Below, piece by piece: positions 1 through 8,814 of a stretch of 64,000 nt of DNA. The notes beneath the pieces are model-generated. The model was not told where the DNA came from. It saw nothing but the letters and a program-made list of their open reading frames with translations, and ran no database searches. A program made the position numbers and the translations under genes. Position 1 is the stretch's first letter, and every line of letters starts with the position of its first letter. This DNA is from Sandarakinorhabdus limnophila DSM 17366 (GTDB lineage: Bacteria; Pseudomonadota; Alphaproteobacteria; Sphingomonadales; Sphingomonadaceae), in the NCBI RefSeq assembly GCF_000420765.1, contig NZ_ATVO01000007.1:162513-226512 (forward strand), given 5' to 3'.

Positions 1-2380
1 GCCGCGCCCCGCCCGCGACCAGCGCGACCGGCCGGCTGGCATCAGCGGCAGCCTGGCTGCGCACGAGGCCCAGCGTCTGCGCCAGCGCCGCCCGCGTTGC
101 ATTGTCGGGCGCGGCCTGCAGCAGGGCGATATTGGCCGGCGTGAGCGCGGCGGTGTTGGGCGTGAAGGCCGCCGGCGCATTCAGGTCGCGCAGCCGCACC
201 AGATTGCGGCTGCGGCTGTAGATGCCATCGATGCTCAGCGTCAGTGTGGACGTCGCCTGATATTGATAGCCGCCGCTCAACTGCAGGCTCCACGGGCTGT
301 CATAGCCGGTGGGCGACAATATGCGCGCTTCGCCCAGCGTGGCGGCGCCGCGCAGCGCCTGTACCTGCGCCGGGGTTGGGCAGGCCGAAACCGTGGCGCA
401 GGGCGGGGCGACGGTGAGGTTGCCGTCGAACGTCACGTCGCGCAGGTTGATACCGGTCGGGATGAGGCCGCGGCTCTGCAATTGGCCCAATTGGGTGAGG
501 AAGGCCGGCGCTGTGGTGTTGCGCTGCAGGGCGTCGGAGATGACGGCATAACTCAATTTGCCGGTGAAGATGCCGGCGCCAAAGCGCACCGACGAGCGGG
601 CATCCGGCCGCCAGTTCAGCGCCAGCCGCGGTGCGATATTGTCGAAGTCACCGCCACCAAAACCCTTGGCGGTGAGGCTGTCATAATCCCAGCGCACGCC
701 CAGCGTGGCGGTGAACCGCGGGCTGATCTGCCATTCGTCTTCCAGATAGAAGGCCAGCAAGGTCTGATCGGTGCCGAAGGATTGCGGTCGCAATTCAACG
801 GCGTAATTGGCCACCACCGGGTTCAGCGCCAGCACGTCGCTGGCGGTCAGCCCCAGCCCGCGGCCGCCGGCGCGCAGCGCGGCCAGCTGCGGCGCGGTCA
901 GATCGACGACGAAATTGCCATCGGGGTTGCCGCCGCCCAAAAGGGTGAAGTTGCTGTGGATGACGTCGGCGCCCAGCCGCAGCCGGTGTGCGCCCAGCTT
1001 GCGTTGCAGGCGATGGGTGGTCTGGATCGTCTCTTCCAGGCTGTCGAACAGATAACCGGGGTGGCCGACGACGCCGGCGGTCAGTCCCGAAGGGTCGCGG
1101 ATCACCACCTGCGGCCCCGGCCCGGCCAGCGCCTCGCCATAATCCCAGCGGAAGCGCGCATATTGCACGGCGCCATCATAGCTCCAGTCATCGCCGGCAT
1201 AGCTCGCCGTGGCAGCAACCAGCGTCGAATGGCGATCCTGGTTGGAGCCGGCCGAGGGCAGGCTGTTGCCGCCGCCCAGCCCGCCGCCGGGCCGTTCGAT
1301 GGTGACGCGGCCGATATTGGCGCGCAGGCCCAGGGTCCAGTCATCGGTCAGCCGATGATCGAGCCGCAGCGAAGCGAGGTGGAACTGGTTGTTGCCGGTC
1401 ACCGTGTCGGTGATGCCGAGCAGCGGCGCATCGACGACCTGGGTGTTGCGATCGCGGGTATACTCGTAGTTGATGTAGAAGAAGGTCTTGTCCTTCGCGA
1501 TCGCCCCGCCGAGCGCAAAGCCGGCCTGATAGCGTTCGAAACTTTCACCTACCGCGTTGCCCGACAGGTCGCGGCGCGGGAAGGGCGAGGCGGCGTCCAG
1601 CGGCCGGCCGGGGCGGAGCAGCCCATAGGCTTCGCCGTGCAGCTCGTTGGTGCCCGATGGCGTGGTATAGTTGACGATGCCGTTGGCGGTGCGGCCATAG
1701 GCGACCGAATAGCTGTTGGCGAGCACCGTCACGCTGCGGGTGAAGCCCAGCGGCACCGGGAACTTGATGCCGCCAAGGAAATTCTCGTTATTGTCGAGGC
1801 CGTCGATCAGATAATTGGTGTCGAGGCCATTGCTGCCATTGATCGAGATCGACGGCGCTTCCGGGAAGAAGCCGGTGCTGGCCACCACGTTCGGCAGCCG
1901 GATCAGCGAACCGATCACGTCGCGGCCTTCGATGGGCAGCGCGGTCAACTGCTCGCGGCCCAGCGATGCGGAGACTTCGGCGTTGACGGCGTTGAGGCCA
2001 ACAACAGTCCGTGCGCCGGTCACCGTGATGGTCTGGCCAACGGGGGTCAACCGCAGGGTGATGCTGCTGGAAAAATTGCTGCGCAAGGTGAGCGACTGCG
2101 GTTCGGCGGCGTCATAGGCGGCGCTGGCAGCGGCGCTGATCCGGAACTGGCCGCTGGTGGTCAGGCCTTCTAGCCGCAACAGGCCCTGGGCATCGGTGCG
2201 GGCCACGCGGCGGAAACCGGTGCCGGGATTTTCGATGACCACTTCCACATCGGCTGCCGGTGCGCCGCTTAGCGCATCTACCACCGAAATCTGGATGCCG
2301 GCCTGTTGCGCCTGCGCCGGCATCGCCACCATCGCTGCGCCGGCCAGAAAGACGGCCGCAGCCCGGTTCAAACCCTTCAT
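1..2380 (-). CDS. TonB-dependent receptor with N-terminal carboxypeptidase-regulatory-like domain (3' end cut by window)
   Basis: The reading frame is open from an ATG at 2378-2380 to the left edge, so about 793 residues are visible and the C-terminal strands are missing. It begins with a signal peptide (MKGLNRAAAVFLAGAAMVAM, ending near AQA). A carboxypeptidase-regulatory-like Ig-type domain follows at about residues 28-105. Next come a TonB plug region with the phrase LIRLPNVVAS at about 150 and a long beta-barrel rich in aromatic and Asn residues. This arrangement is that of Oar-like outer-membrane receptors, which import large substrates with energy from TonB. A GGGGGATTGG stretch lies just before the ATG as a plausible ribosome site. 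The substrate cannot be inferred. The next minus-strand gene upstream is the TVP38/FAD fusion, about 100 bases away. Confidence 0.88.
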   Translation of the reverse strand, partial: MKGLNRAAAVFLAGAAMVAMPAQAQQAGIQISVVDALSGAPAADVEVVIENPGTGFRRVARTDAQGLLRLEGLTTSGQFRISAAASAAYDAAEPQSLTLRSNFSSSITLRLTPVGQTITVTGARTVVGLNAVNAEVSASLGREQLTALPIEGRDVIGSLIRLPNVVASTGFFPEAPSISINGSNGLDTNYLIDGLDNNENFLGGIKFPVPLGFTRSVTVLANSYSVAYGRTANGIVNYTTPSGTNELHGEAYGLLRPGRPLDAASPFPRRDLSGNAVGESFERYQAGFALGGAIAKDKTFFYINYEYTRDRNTQVVDAPLLGITDTVTGNNQFHLASLRLDHRLTDDWTLGLRANIGRVTIERPGGGLGGGNSLPSAGSNQDRHSTLVAATASYAGDDWSYDGAVQYARFRWDYGEALAGPGPQVVIRDPSGLTAGVVGHPGYLFDSLEETIQTTHRLQRKLGAHRLRLGADVIHSNFTLLGGGNPDGNFVVDLTAPQLAALRAGGRGLGLTASDVLALNPVVANYAVELRPQSFGTDQTLLAFYLEDEWQISPRFTATLGVRWDYDSLTAKGFGGGDFDNIAPRLALNWRPDARSSVRFGAGIFTGKLSYAVISDALQRNTTAPAFLTQLGQLQSRGLIPTGINLRDVTFDGNLTVAPPCATVSACPTPAQVQALRGAATLGEARILSPTGYDSPWSLQLSGGYQYQATSTLTLSIDGIYSRSRNLVRLRDLNAPAAFTPNTAALTPANIALLQAAPDNATRAALAQTLGLVRSQAAADASRPVALVAGGAR

Positions 2381-2483
2381 TCCAATCCCCCAAGTGCTCC
2401 GCCACCCACAGGCGTGCGCGCGGTTTTCATGACTGTTGCCATTCAAATACGCAACAGGCCGGCGATTGGTTACCCCCTCTCCA

Positions 2484-4625
2484 CTACCGCAATCGCCATG
2501 CGTGATAGCGGCCCACCCAGGCCAGCAGACCCTGCGGCGCATGCGCCCGCTTCCAGTTGCCCGCGGCGAACTTGTTGGCTTCGGCCATGGTGGGGTAGGT
2601 GTGGATGGTGCCGAGCAGCTTGTTGAGGCCCAGGCCGTGCTTCATCGCCAGCACATATTCGGCCAGCAGCTCGCCGGCATGGTCACCGACGATGGTGGCG
2701 CCCAGTATCTTGTCCTTGCCGGGTGGGGTGAGGACCTTCACGAAACCGGTGGTGGCGCTGTCGGCGATGGCGCGGTCGAGTTCGTGCAACTTGTAGGTGG
2801 TCACCTCGACCGCGACGCCCTTGGCCTTGGCTTCATCTTCCGACAGGCCGACGCGCGCGATTTCGGGATCGAGGAAGGTTGTCCACGGGATGACGCGATA
2901 ATCCGCCTTGAAGCGGCGGAACTGGCCGAACAGCGCGTTCACCGCTGCATACCAGGCCTGGTGCGAAGCGACATGGGTGAACTGGTATGGCCCGGCGACA
3001 TCCCCGCAGGCGTAGATATTGGGATAGAGCGTCGCCAGATAATCGTCGGTCACCACCGTGCGTTCGGTCTCGATGCCCAGCTCTTCCAAGCCATAGCCGG
3101 TGAGGCGCGCCTTGCGGCCAACTGCAACGATCAGCGCGTCGTAGGGCAGGGCGCGTTCGGCGCCGGCGTGGCTGACGATCAGGGTCTGCGCGCCTTCCAC
3201 CCGCACCGCCGCATGGCCGGTGAGCACCTCCACGCCGGAGCCGAGCAGCGCTGCATGAGCGATGGCGGCGACATCGTCATCCTCGCGCGGCAGCACGCGC
3301 GGGCCCATCTCCACTTGGCTCACCTGCGCGCCCAGCCGGGCCAGCGCCTGCGCCAGTTCACAACCGATCGGGCCGCCGCCAAGCACGATGATGCGTTTGG
3401 GAATGGCATCGAGCGCCGAGAAGGCATCCCACAGCGTGTCGCTGGTAAGGTGATTGCTGTCGGTGAGGCCCGGCAGCGGCGGCACCAGCGGCGCGGCACC
3501 GGCCGCGATCACGATGCTGCGGGTGGTGAGGCGCTGGGTTGCGCCGTCGTGACGGGTGATCTCCACCGTCCAGGGATCGAGGATGCGAGCATGGCCCAGC
3601 TCCATGTCGACACCCAGCCCGGTGTAGCGCTCCACGCTGTCGTTGGGTTCGATGGTGGCAATGACATTCCGGATGCGGGCCATGACGGCGCGGAAATCAA
3701 ACTGGGCTTCGTGCGGGGTCAGGCCATAGGTATCGGCGTGGCGCATCTGGTGGGCGATGCGGGCGGACTTGATCAAGGCTTTCGATGGCACGCAGCCATA
3801 GTTGAGGCAATCGCCGCCCAGCTTGTGGCTTTCGACCAGCGTCACCTTGGCCTTCACCGTCGCGGCGATATAGGCGCTCACCAGTCCAGCCGCGCCGCCG
3901 CCGATAACCACCATGTTGCGGTCAAACCGGCTTGGGCGGGTCCAGCGGGCATAGACGCGGCGGCGCTTCAGCGCGCTCATCACGGCTTTCCCGATCCACG
4001 GCAGCAGGCCCAGCGCAGCGAAGCTGGCCAGCAGGCCGGGCGAGGCGACATCGCGCAAACTGGAAATGCCGGCCAGCTGCGTGCCAGCGTTCACATAGAC
4101 CGCGGTGCCCAGCAACATGCCGATCTGGCTGACCCAGAAATAGGTGAGCGTGCGAATGGGGGTGAGGCCCATCAACAGATTGACCACAAAGAAGGGAAAC
4201 ACCGGCACCAGCCGCAGCGAGAAAAGGTAGAAGGCGCCATCGCACTCAATCCCGGCGTTGATCGCGCCAAGCCGCGCCCCGAACTTGCCCTGCACCCAAT
4301 CACGCAGCAGGTAGCGGGACGTGAGGAAGGCCAAGGTTGCGCCGATGGTGGAGGCGAAGGAGACGATCAGCAGGCCCAGCCCCAGGCCGAAGATCGCCCC
4401 GCCGGCCAGCGTCATGATCGCAGCACCGGGGAAGGACAGGGCCGTGAGTGCCACATAGGCCGCGAAATAGCCGCCGATCACCACAGCCGGGTTGGCAGCA
4501 TAGAGCGCGGCGATCTCGCCCTGCCGGGCTTTCAGCGCATCAAGCGTGAGGTACTGGCCAAGGTCGAACTGGAACCAGGCGAAGATCGCCGCCGCGATCA
4601 GCAGGATGATGGGCAGACGTTTCAT
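2484..4625 (-). CDS. TVP38/TMEM64 membrane domain fused to a pyridine-nucleotide-disulfide oxidoreductase
   Basis: The 713-residue protein has two parts. Residues 1-220 are a hydrophobic TVP38/TMEM64 (DedA/SNARE-associated) domain with several membrane segments. From about residue 238 there is a class I flavin disulfide reductase like mercuric reductase or dihydrolipoamide dehydrogenase. GGGAAG at 242-247 binds FAD, GGDCLNYGCVPSK at 270-282 carries the redox pair C273/C278, and GGGPIGCELA is the NAD(P) fold. The C-terminal dimer domain has HTYPTMAE where lipoamide dehydrogenases have the His-Glu dyad. No mercury-binding N-terminal domain is present. The family suggests a membrane-tethered NAD(P)H-linked thiol or quinone redox role, but the substrate is unknown. 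The gene is divergent from the aminomutase gene, sharing a 131-bp promoter region. Confidence 0.88.
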   Translation of the reverse strand: MKRLPIILLIAAAIFAWFQFDLGQYLTLDALKARQGEIAALYAANPAVVIGGYFAAYVALTALSFPGAAIMTLAGGAIFGLGLGLLIVSFASTIGATLAFLTSRYLLRDWVQGKFGARLGAINAGIECDGAFYLFSLRLVPVFPFFVVNLLMGLTPIRTLTYFWVSQIGMLLGTAVYVNAGTQLAGISSLRDVASPGLLASFAALGLLPWIGKAVMSALKRRRVYARWTRPSRFDRNMVVIGGGAAGLVSAYIAATVKAKVTLVESHKLGGDCLNYGCVPSKALIKSARIAHQMRHADTYGLTPHEAQFDFRAVMARIRNVIATIEPNDSVERYTGLGVDMELGHARILDPWTVEITRHDGATQRLTTRSIVIAAGAAPLVPPLPGLTDSNHLTSDTLWDAFSALDAIPKRIIVLGGGPIGCELAQALARLGAQVSQVEMGPRVLPREDDDVAAIAHAALLGSGVEVLTGHAAVRVEGAQTLIVSHAGAERALPYDALIVAVGRKARLTGYGLEELGIETERTVVTDDYLATLYPNIYACGDVAGPYQFTHVASHQAWYAAVNALFGQFRRFKADYRVIPWTTFLDPEIARVGLSEDEAKAKGVAVEVTTYKLHELDRAIADSATTGFVKVLTPPGKDKILGATIVGDHAGELLAEYVLAMKHGLGLNKLLGTIHTYPTMAEANKFAAGNWKRAHAPQGLLAWVGRYHAWRLR

Positions 4626-4756
4626 CGGGCAGGGTTCCGTTTCATCAGGTCACGGTGAACGCAAAGCGCAGGCCACGCAAATCTGTTGTTCGCACGAGTG
4701 GCGGCAAAGGATGCAGTGTTTCCCTTTGCCGGCGCACTCCGCTATTCGCCCCCGGC

Positions 4757-5779
4757 ATGTCCCCCGTTGTTGATCTTGTCCTGCCACCCGCCGAAGCCTG
4801 GCAAGCGCAGGCCCGTGCTGCCCGCATCAGTACCGCCGATCTGTTGGCCCATATCGGGCTGATAGCGGCGGATTTTGCCGAGGGCGTGATCGCTCAGCCG
4901 GATTTCCCGCTGTCCGTGCCGCCGCATTATCTCTCGCTGATCCGCCGCGGCGATCCGGCTGATCCGCTGCTGCTGCAGGTGCTGGCGCGCGGCGAGGAAG
5001 CCTTGCCGCAGCCGGGCCGCCTCACCGATCCGCTGGAGGAGGCCGATTATCGCGCCGCGCCCGGCGTTTTGCGCAAGTATCGCAGCCGGGCGCTGCTGAT
5101 CGCGTCCGGCGCCTGCGCCATCCACTGCCGCTACTGCTTCCGCCGCCACACGGATTATGGCGCCGCCATGCTCACCCGCTCCGGCGAGGCCGAGGCACTG
5201 GCGGTGATTTCCGGCGATGCCGCCATCGACGAAGTCATCCTGTCGGGCGGTGATCCGCTCAGCCTGACGGATGCCAGGCTGACCGCGCTGGTGTCGGCCA
5301 TCGCTGCCATCCCGCACGTCACCACGCTGCGTCTGCACAGCCGGACGTTTCTGGCCATTCCGGACCGGGTAACACCGGCGCTGGTCGATCTGCTGGCCTG
5401 CACGCGGCTTACCGTGGTGATCGTCACCCACAGCAATCATGAACGGGAAATCTCCCACGACGTGGCGGCAGCACTGGGCCGGCTGCGGGCGGCGGGGGTG
5501 ACTCTGCTCAACCAGTCGGTGCTGCTGGCGCAGGTGAACGACGATGCCACCACGATTGCGGCCCATTGCCGCCGGCTCTTCGCGGCTGGCGTGCTGCCCT
5601 ATTATCTCCACCTCACCGATCCGGTGGACGGGGCAGCGCATTTCGATGTGGATGAATCCCGCGCCCGCGGAATCGAGACTGAACTGCGGGCGGCGCTGCC
5701 CGGTTATCTGGTACCGCGCATCGTGCGCGAAGTGCCGGGTGAAACGGGCAAGACGCCGCTGTGGGCGCTGCCCACATGA
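4757..5779 (+). CDS. Lysine 2,3-aminomutase-like radical SAM protein (EpmB-type)
   Basis: This radical-SAM, PLP-dependent aminomutase is 340 residues long when started at the ATG at 4757. An open frame continues upstream to 4655, but the extra 34 residues are basic and unlike the family. The cluster motif CxxxCxxC is C120, C124 and C127 (SGACAIHCRYCF). The C-terminal GETGKTPL places the PLP lysine at K332, as in EpmB and KamA. Length matches EpmB (about 340), which isomerises alpha- to beta-lysine for modification of elongation factor P. It is shorter than catabolic KamA (about 416), which has extra zinc-binding cysteines. No efp or epmA lies in this window, so an EF-P role is inferred from length and motifs only. 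An independent lysine 2,3-aminomutase function remains possible. Confidence 0.85.
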   Translation: MSPVVDLVLPPAEAWQAQARAARISTADLLAHIGLIAADFAEGVIAQPDFPLSVPPHYLSLIRRGDPADPLLLQVLARGEEALPQPGRLTDPLEEADYRAAPGVLRKYRSRALLIASGACAIHCRYCFRRHTDYGAAMLTRSGEAEALAVISGDAAIDEVILSGGDPLSLTDARLTALVSAIAAIPHVTTLRLHSRTFLAIPDRVTPALVDLLACTRLTVVIVTHSNHEREISHDVAAALGRLRAAGVTLLNQSVLLAQVNDDATTIAAHCRRLFAAGVLPYYLHLTDPVDGAAHFDVDESRARGIETELRAALPGYLVPRIVREVPGETGKTPLWALPT

Positions 5780-5861
5780 ACGGGCGATAACAAGTCCGTT
5801 CAGACAGTTCACATGTGATCTGTGCGAATCAATCTTCATCAACACCAGCCGGAGACGGTCC

Positions 5862-6251
5862 ATGAAGATGACGCTGACCATCGCACTCCTCACCTCGCTT
5901 GGCCTTGGCATCGCAGCCCCGGCCGCAGCCCAGTGGCAGGAACCCGTGCAGCAGGCCGGCTGGAACGGCGGCTATCAGGGCGGTTGGGACGATGGCTATC
6001 GCGGCGACCCCCGGCGCAATGGCAACTGGAATGGCGGCTATAACGCCGGATACCGCGGCGATTATCAGGGCGACGGCTATTGCCGGCGCAGCAGCGGCGG
6101 GACCGGCACGGTTGTTGGCGCGATTGCTGGCGGCGTGATCGGCAACCAGGTGGCCAGGCGCAATGATCGCACCGTGGCCACTGTGGCCGGCGCCGTTGTC
6201 GGCGGCCTGTTGGGACGCAGCATCGATCGCGGCCGCACCGTCTGCCGCTGA
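5862..6251 (+). CDS. Glycine-zipper 2TM envelope protein (17-kDa surface antigen-like), first of a pair
   Basis: The 129-residue protein starts at 5862, preceded by GGAGA with ideal spacing. The signal peptide ends at about AAAQ (residue 24). A Gly/Tyr/Asp/Asn-rich linker with repeated WNGGY, WDDGYRGD and YRGDYQGD phrases follows. A C-terminal glycine zipper (GAIAGGVIGNQVA and GAVVGGLLGRSID) is typical of the Rick_17kDa_Anti family, and the ending is RTVCR. Such proteins are thought to sit in the cell envelope; there is no lipobox cysteine at the signal cleavage site. The next gene, 23 bases downstream, ends in a similar zipper and the same VCR terminus, so the two look like diverged tandem paralogues. 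The function is unknown. Confidence 0.8.
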   Translation: MKMTLTIALLTSLGLGIAAPAAAQWQEPVQQAGWNGGYQGGWDDGYRGDPRRNGNWNGGYNAGYRGDYQGDGYCRRSSGGTGTVVGAIAGGVIGNQVARRNDRTVATVAGAVVGGLLGRSIDRGRTVCR

Positions 6252-6274
6252 ACCGCATCTCAAGGAGAGTGACC

Positions 6275-6979
6275 ATGAACAGCCTGAAAATCAGCTTGGG
6301 CCTTGCCCTGCTCACGATGGGCGCCGCCACCCCGGCGCTGGCCGGCGATGATGATTGGCGCGATCGCCGCAACGCCTCCCCGCGCGAAGTGGCGCGCAGC
6401 TATGATCGGTTGCAGGAAGAACGCCGCGATCTCGCCCGGGCCCAGTATCGCGGCGATCCCCGCGACATCCGCGAAGAGTCGCGTGAACTTTATCGGGCGC
6501 AGCGCGAATTCCGTCAGGATCGTGCCGATCTTTATCGGGCTGGCTGGGACGATGATCGCCGCCGCGGCGGCTGGGACGATGATCGCCGCCGCGGCGGCTG
6601 GGATGATGATGACCGCCGCCGTGGCCAGAAGAACGGCCGCGGCTGGGGCCCCGGTGGCCGGCCGGCCAATGATTGGCGCTATCGCCAGGATGGTTGGAAC
6701 CGTCAGGGCTGGCATGCTGAGCAATTCTATCGCCCCGGCAACAGCTACCAGCCGCGCTTCCTTGGTGCCAATGATCAGATCTGGCGCGGATATGACAACC
6801 GCTATTACTGTCGGCGCAGCGATGGCACCACCGGACTGATTATCGGCGGCCTCACCGGTGGAACGCTCGGCAATGTGCTGGCGCCGGGCGGTTCCAAGGT
6901 GCTGGGCAGCATCATCGGCGGCACGCTGGGTGCCGTGATCGGCAACAGCGTCGATCGCAACCGGGTTGTCTGCCGATAA
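6275..6979 (+). CDS. Glycine-zipper 2TM envelope protein with Arg/Asp-rich repeats, second of a pair
   Basis: The start is the ATG at 6275, preceded by AAGGAG; a GTG six bases earlier is less well placed. The product has 234 residues and a signal peptide ending near ALAG (residue 24). A highly charged Arg/Asp/Glu helical region lies at about 25-90, then a tandem WDDDRRRGG repeat, then a Trp/Asn/Gly-rich stretch. The C-terminal glycine zipper (GLIIGGLTGGTLGN and SIIGGTLGAVIGN) ends in NRVVCR. Both this protein and its neighbour carry a YCRRS motif immediately before the zipper and a terminal VCR, which may allow a disulfide in the periplasm (inference). The gene is probably co-transcribed with the upstream paralogue. 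Confidence 0.8.
   Translation: MNSLKISLGLALLTMGAATPALAGDDDWRDRRNASPREVARSYDRLQEERRDLARAQYRGDPRDIREESRELYRAQREFRQDRADLYRAGWDDDRRRGGWDDDRRRGGWDDDDRRRGQKNGRGWGPGGRPANDWRYRQDGWNRQGWHAEQFYRPGNSYQPRFLGANDQIWRGYDNRYYCRRSDGTTGLIIGGLTGGTLGNVLAPGGSKVLGSIIGGTLGAVIGNSVDRNRVVCR
6542..6625 (+). repeat. 27-bp in-frame tandem repeat encoding WDDDRRRGG
   Basis: Two exact 27-bp copies lie at 6542-6568 and 6569-6595. A third diverged copy at 6596-6625 is three bases longer, with one extra Asp codon. The repeat keeps the frame of the glycine-zipper gene. It is a likely site of copy-number variation by slippage. Confidence 0.9.
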
Positions 6980-7094
6980 GCGTCTGCCGTTAAGCGCCTA
7001 CCGCTGAGCGGTTGAAAAAAGCGATGGCGTTCATCGGATAATCCCGATGGACGCCATTTGCATGCCCGGCCTATGCTTCTGCCAAAGGAGACTA

Positions 7095-7589
7095 ATGATG
7101 GCCAAGAAAAAAGCCAAGGATGATGCAATCAATCTGGGCATGCCCGATGCCCAGCGCCGCGCGATTGCCGACGGCCTGTCGCGGCTGCTCGCCGATACCT
7201 ACACGCTCTACCTGAAAACCCACAATTTCCACTGGAACGTGACCGGCCCGCAGTTCAATTCGCTGCACCTGATGTTCGAAGGCCAGTATACGGAATTGGC
7301 GCTGGCGGTTGATCTGGTCGCTGAACGCATCCGCGCGCTGGGTGAACCGGCGCCGGGCAGCTATTCGGCCTTTGCCAAGCTTTCGACCATCAAGGAGGCC
7401 GACGGCGTGCCCAGCGCCACCGAGATGGTGCGCATCCTGGCCGACGATCAGCTGGCCGTTGTTCGCACCGCGCGCAGCGTGTTTCCGTTGGCCGACGCGG
7501 CCCAAGATGAGCCGACTGCCGATCTGCTCACCCAGCGCATGCAGGTGCACGAAAAGACCGCCTGGATGCTGCGCGCCAACCTAGGCTGA
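7095..7589 (+). CDS. dps: Dps family DNA-protection/ferritin-like protein
   Basis: The 164-residue protein starts at 7095 behind AAAGGAG. An open frame reaches back to 7047 but lacks a ribosome site. The four-helix ferritin-like fold is recognisable, with the Dps signature [12 protein letters not shown] followed by the [19 protein letters not shown] helix. These supply the His, Asp and Glu ligands of the inter-subunit ferroxidase centre. A basic [11 protein letters not shown]-terminus could bind DNA. Dps dodecamers oxidise iron with peroxide and compact DNA in stress or stationary phase. It stands alone, convergent with nhaA only 3 bases away. Confidence 0.93.
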   Translation: MMAKKKAKDDAINLGMPDAQRRAIADGLSRLLADTYTLYLKTHNFHWNVTGPQFNSLHLMFEGQYTELALAVDLVAERIRALGEPAPGSYSAFAKLSTIKEADGVPSATEMVRILADDQLAVVRTARSVFPLADAAQDEPTADLLTQRMQVHEKTAWMLRANLG

Positions 7590-7592
7590 GGC

Positions 7593-8768
7593 TCAGTCGC
7601 CGCGCTTGCAATACAGCAGCACTGTCACGCCAGCCAGCGCGGCCGCCACGCTGCCGGCAATGATGCCCAGCTTGGCGGCCGCTTCCTGGGGGCTGCCTTC
7701 GCCAAAGGCCAGTGCAGAGATGAACAGGCTAATGGTGAAGCCGATCCCGCACAGCAGCGACAGACCCCAGATCTGCCAGCCATTGGCATTTGCCGGCATG
7801 TCGACGATGTCTAGCTTCACCAGTGCCATGATCGCGCCAAAGATGCCGATCATCTTGCCGAACACGAGGCCGGCCGCGATACCCAGCACCAGCGGATCAA
7901 TCACGGCATCCAATGAAAGCCCGCGCACATCCACGCCGGCATTGGCAAATCCGAAGATCGGCACAATGGCAAAGGCCACCCACGGCGCAATGCCATGCTC
8001 CACCCGCAGAAGCGGGCTGTCATGGATTTCCGGCACTCCGGGGCTGGGCTTGATGGGCAGCGCCAGCGCGGTGATGACCCCGGCAAGCGTGGCGTGGATA
8101 CCGCTGGCATGCACCGCAACCCACAAGGCCGCCCCCAACAGCAGATAGGGCCACACCACCTGCACTCGCCGCCCGTTGAGCAAGGCCAGCAGGCCACACA
8201 GCCCGGCCGCCGCCGCCAGTGCCGCCAGATCAACCCCCTCGGTATAGACAGCGGCGATCACCACGATCGCGCCCAGATCGTCGATCACGGCAATGGCGGT
8301 AAGCAGCAATTTCAGGCTGGCCGGCACCTTTTTGCCAAGCAGCGCCATCACGCCCAATGCAAAGGCGATGTCGGTCGCGGTGGGGATGGCCCAGCCCTTC
8401 AAATTGGCCGGAGCGTCAAGATTGAGGCCCACGAACACCAACGCCGGCGCCGCCATGCCCGCCGCCGCTGCCACGCCGGGCAATATGCGGCGCGGCCATG
8501 TCGCCATCTCGCCATCGACAAATTCGCGCTTGATCTCGCAGCCGACGAGCAGGAAGAACACCGCCATCAACGCATCGTTGATCCAGTGCAGCAGGCTCAT
8601 CGGCCCGACATCCACATGCAGCAGGTGAAAATAATCCTCGGCCAGCGACGAATTGGCAATGCCCATCGCTGCCGCAGCCGCCAGCATCAATATCTGGCCG
8701 CCCGCCGCCTGGCTGGACAGCAACTCACGGATGACGCTCAGGCGCAGGCGGGGCAGGGGAAATGCCAT
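7593..8768 (-). CDS. nhaA: Na+/H+ antiporter NhaA
   Basis: The 391-residue polytopic membrane protein has the NhaA hallmarks. They include TATDIAFALG with D133 and the ion-binding pair D163/D164 in AVIDDLGAIVVIA, which fall at the same residue numbers as in the E. coli protein. Conserved stretches LLVGCEIKREFVDGE and GIGFTISLFISALAF are also present. It exports sodium in exchange for protons across the inner membrane. The length is normal for the family. The gene is monocistronic and faces dps tail to tail. Confidence 0.95.
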   Translation of the reverse strand: MAFPLPRLRLSVIRELLSSQAAGGQILMLAAAAAMGIANSSLAEDYFHLLHVDVGPMSLLHWINDALMAVFFLLVGCEIKREFVDGEMATWPRRILPGVAAAAGMAAPALVFVGLNLDAPANLKGWAIPTATDIAFALGVMALLGKKVPASLKLLLTAIAVIDDLGAIVVIAAVYTEGVDLAALAAAAGLCGLLALLNGRRVQVVWPYLLLGAALWVAVHASGIHATLAGVITALALPIKPSPGVPEIHDSPLLRVEHGIAPWVAFAIVPIFGFANAGVDVRGLSLDAVIDPLVLGIAAGLVFGKMIGIFGAIMALVKLDIVDMPANANGWQIWGLSLLCGIGFTISLFISALAFGEGSPQEAAAKLGIIAGSVAAALAGVTVLLYCKRGD

Positions 8769-8814
8769 GGCCCTGTGTTAGCAAGCAAGGCTCTGGCCGG
8801 AAAGGAAATCCGGT

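Noticed and set aside
263..2173. Long plus-strand open frame opposite the first TonB receptor
   Set aside because: It reads as Arg/Gly/Ala/Gln-rich low-complexity sequence with no domain, while the minus strand gives a continuous receptor with signal peptide and plug. It is an antisense shadow of GC-rich coding DNA.
2436..4658. 740-codon plus-strand frame opposite the TVP38/FAD fusion
   Set aside because: There is no recognisable motif. The minus strand carries a complete redox enzyme with catalytic cysteines.
4655..4756. Upstream extension of the aminomutase
   Set aside because: The extra 34 residues are basic and unlike EpmB/KamA N-termini. The ATG at 4757 gives the family length.
7001..7017. 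Hairpin ACCGC-TGA-GCGGT after the second glycine-zipper gene as a terminator
   Set aside because: The stem is short and is followed by A residues, not T, on the plus strand. It is not convincing in either direction.
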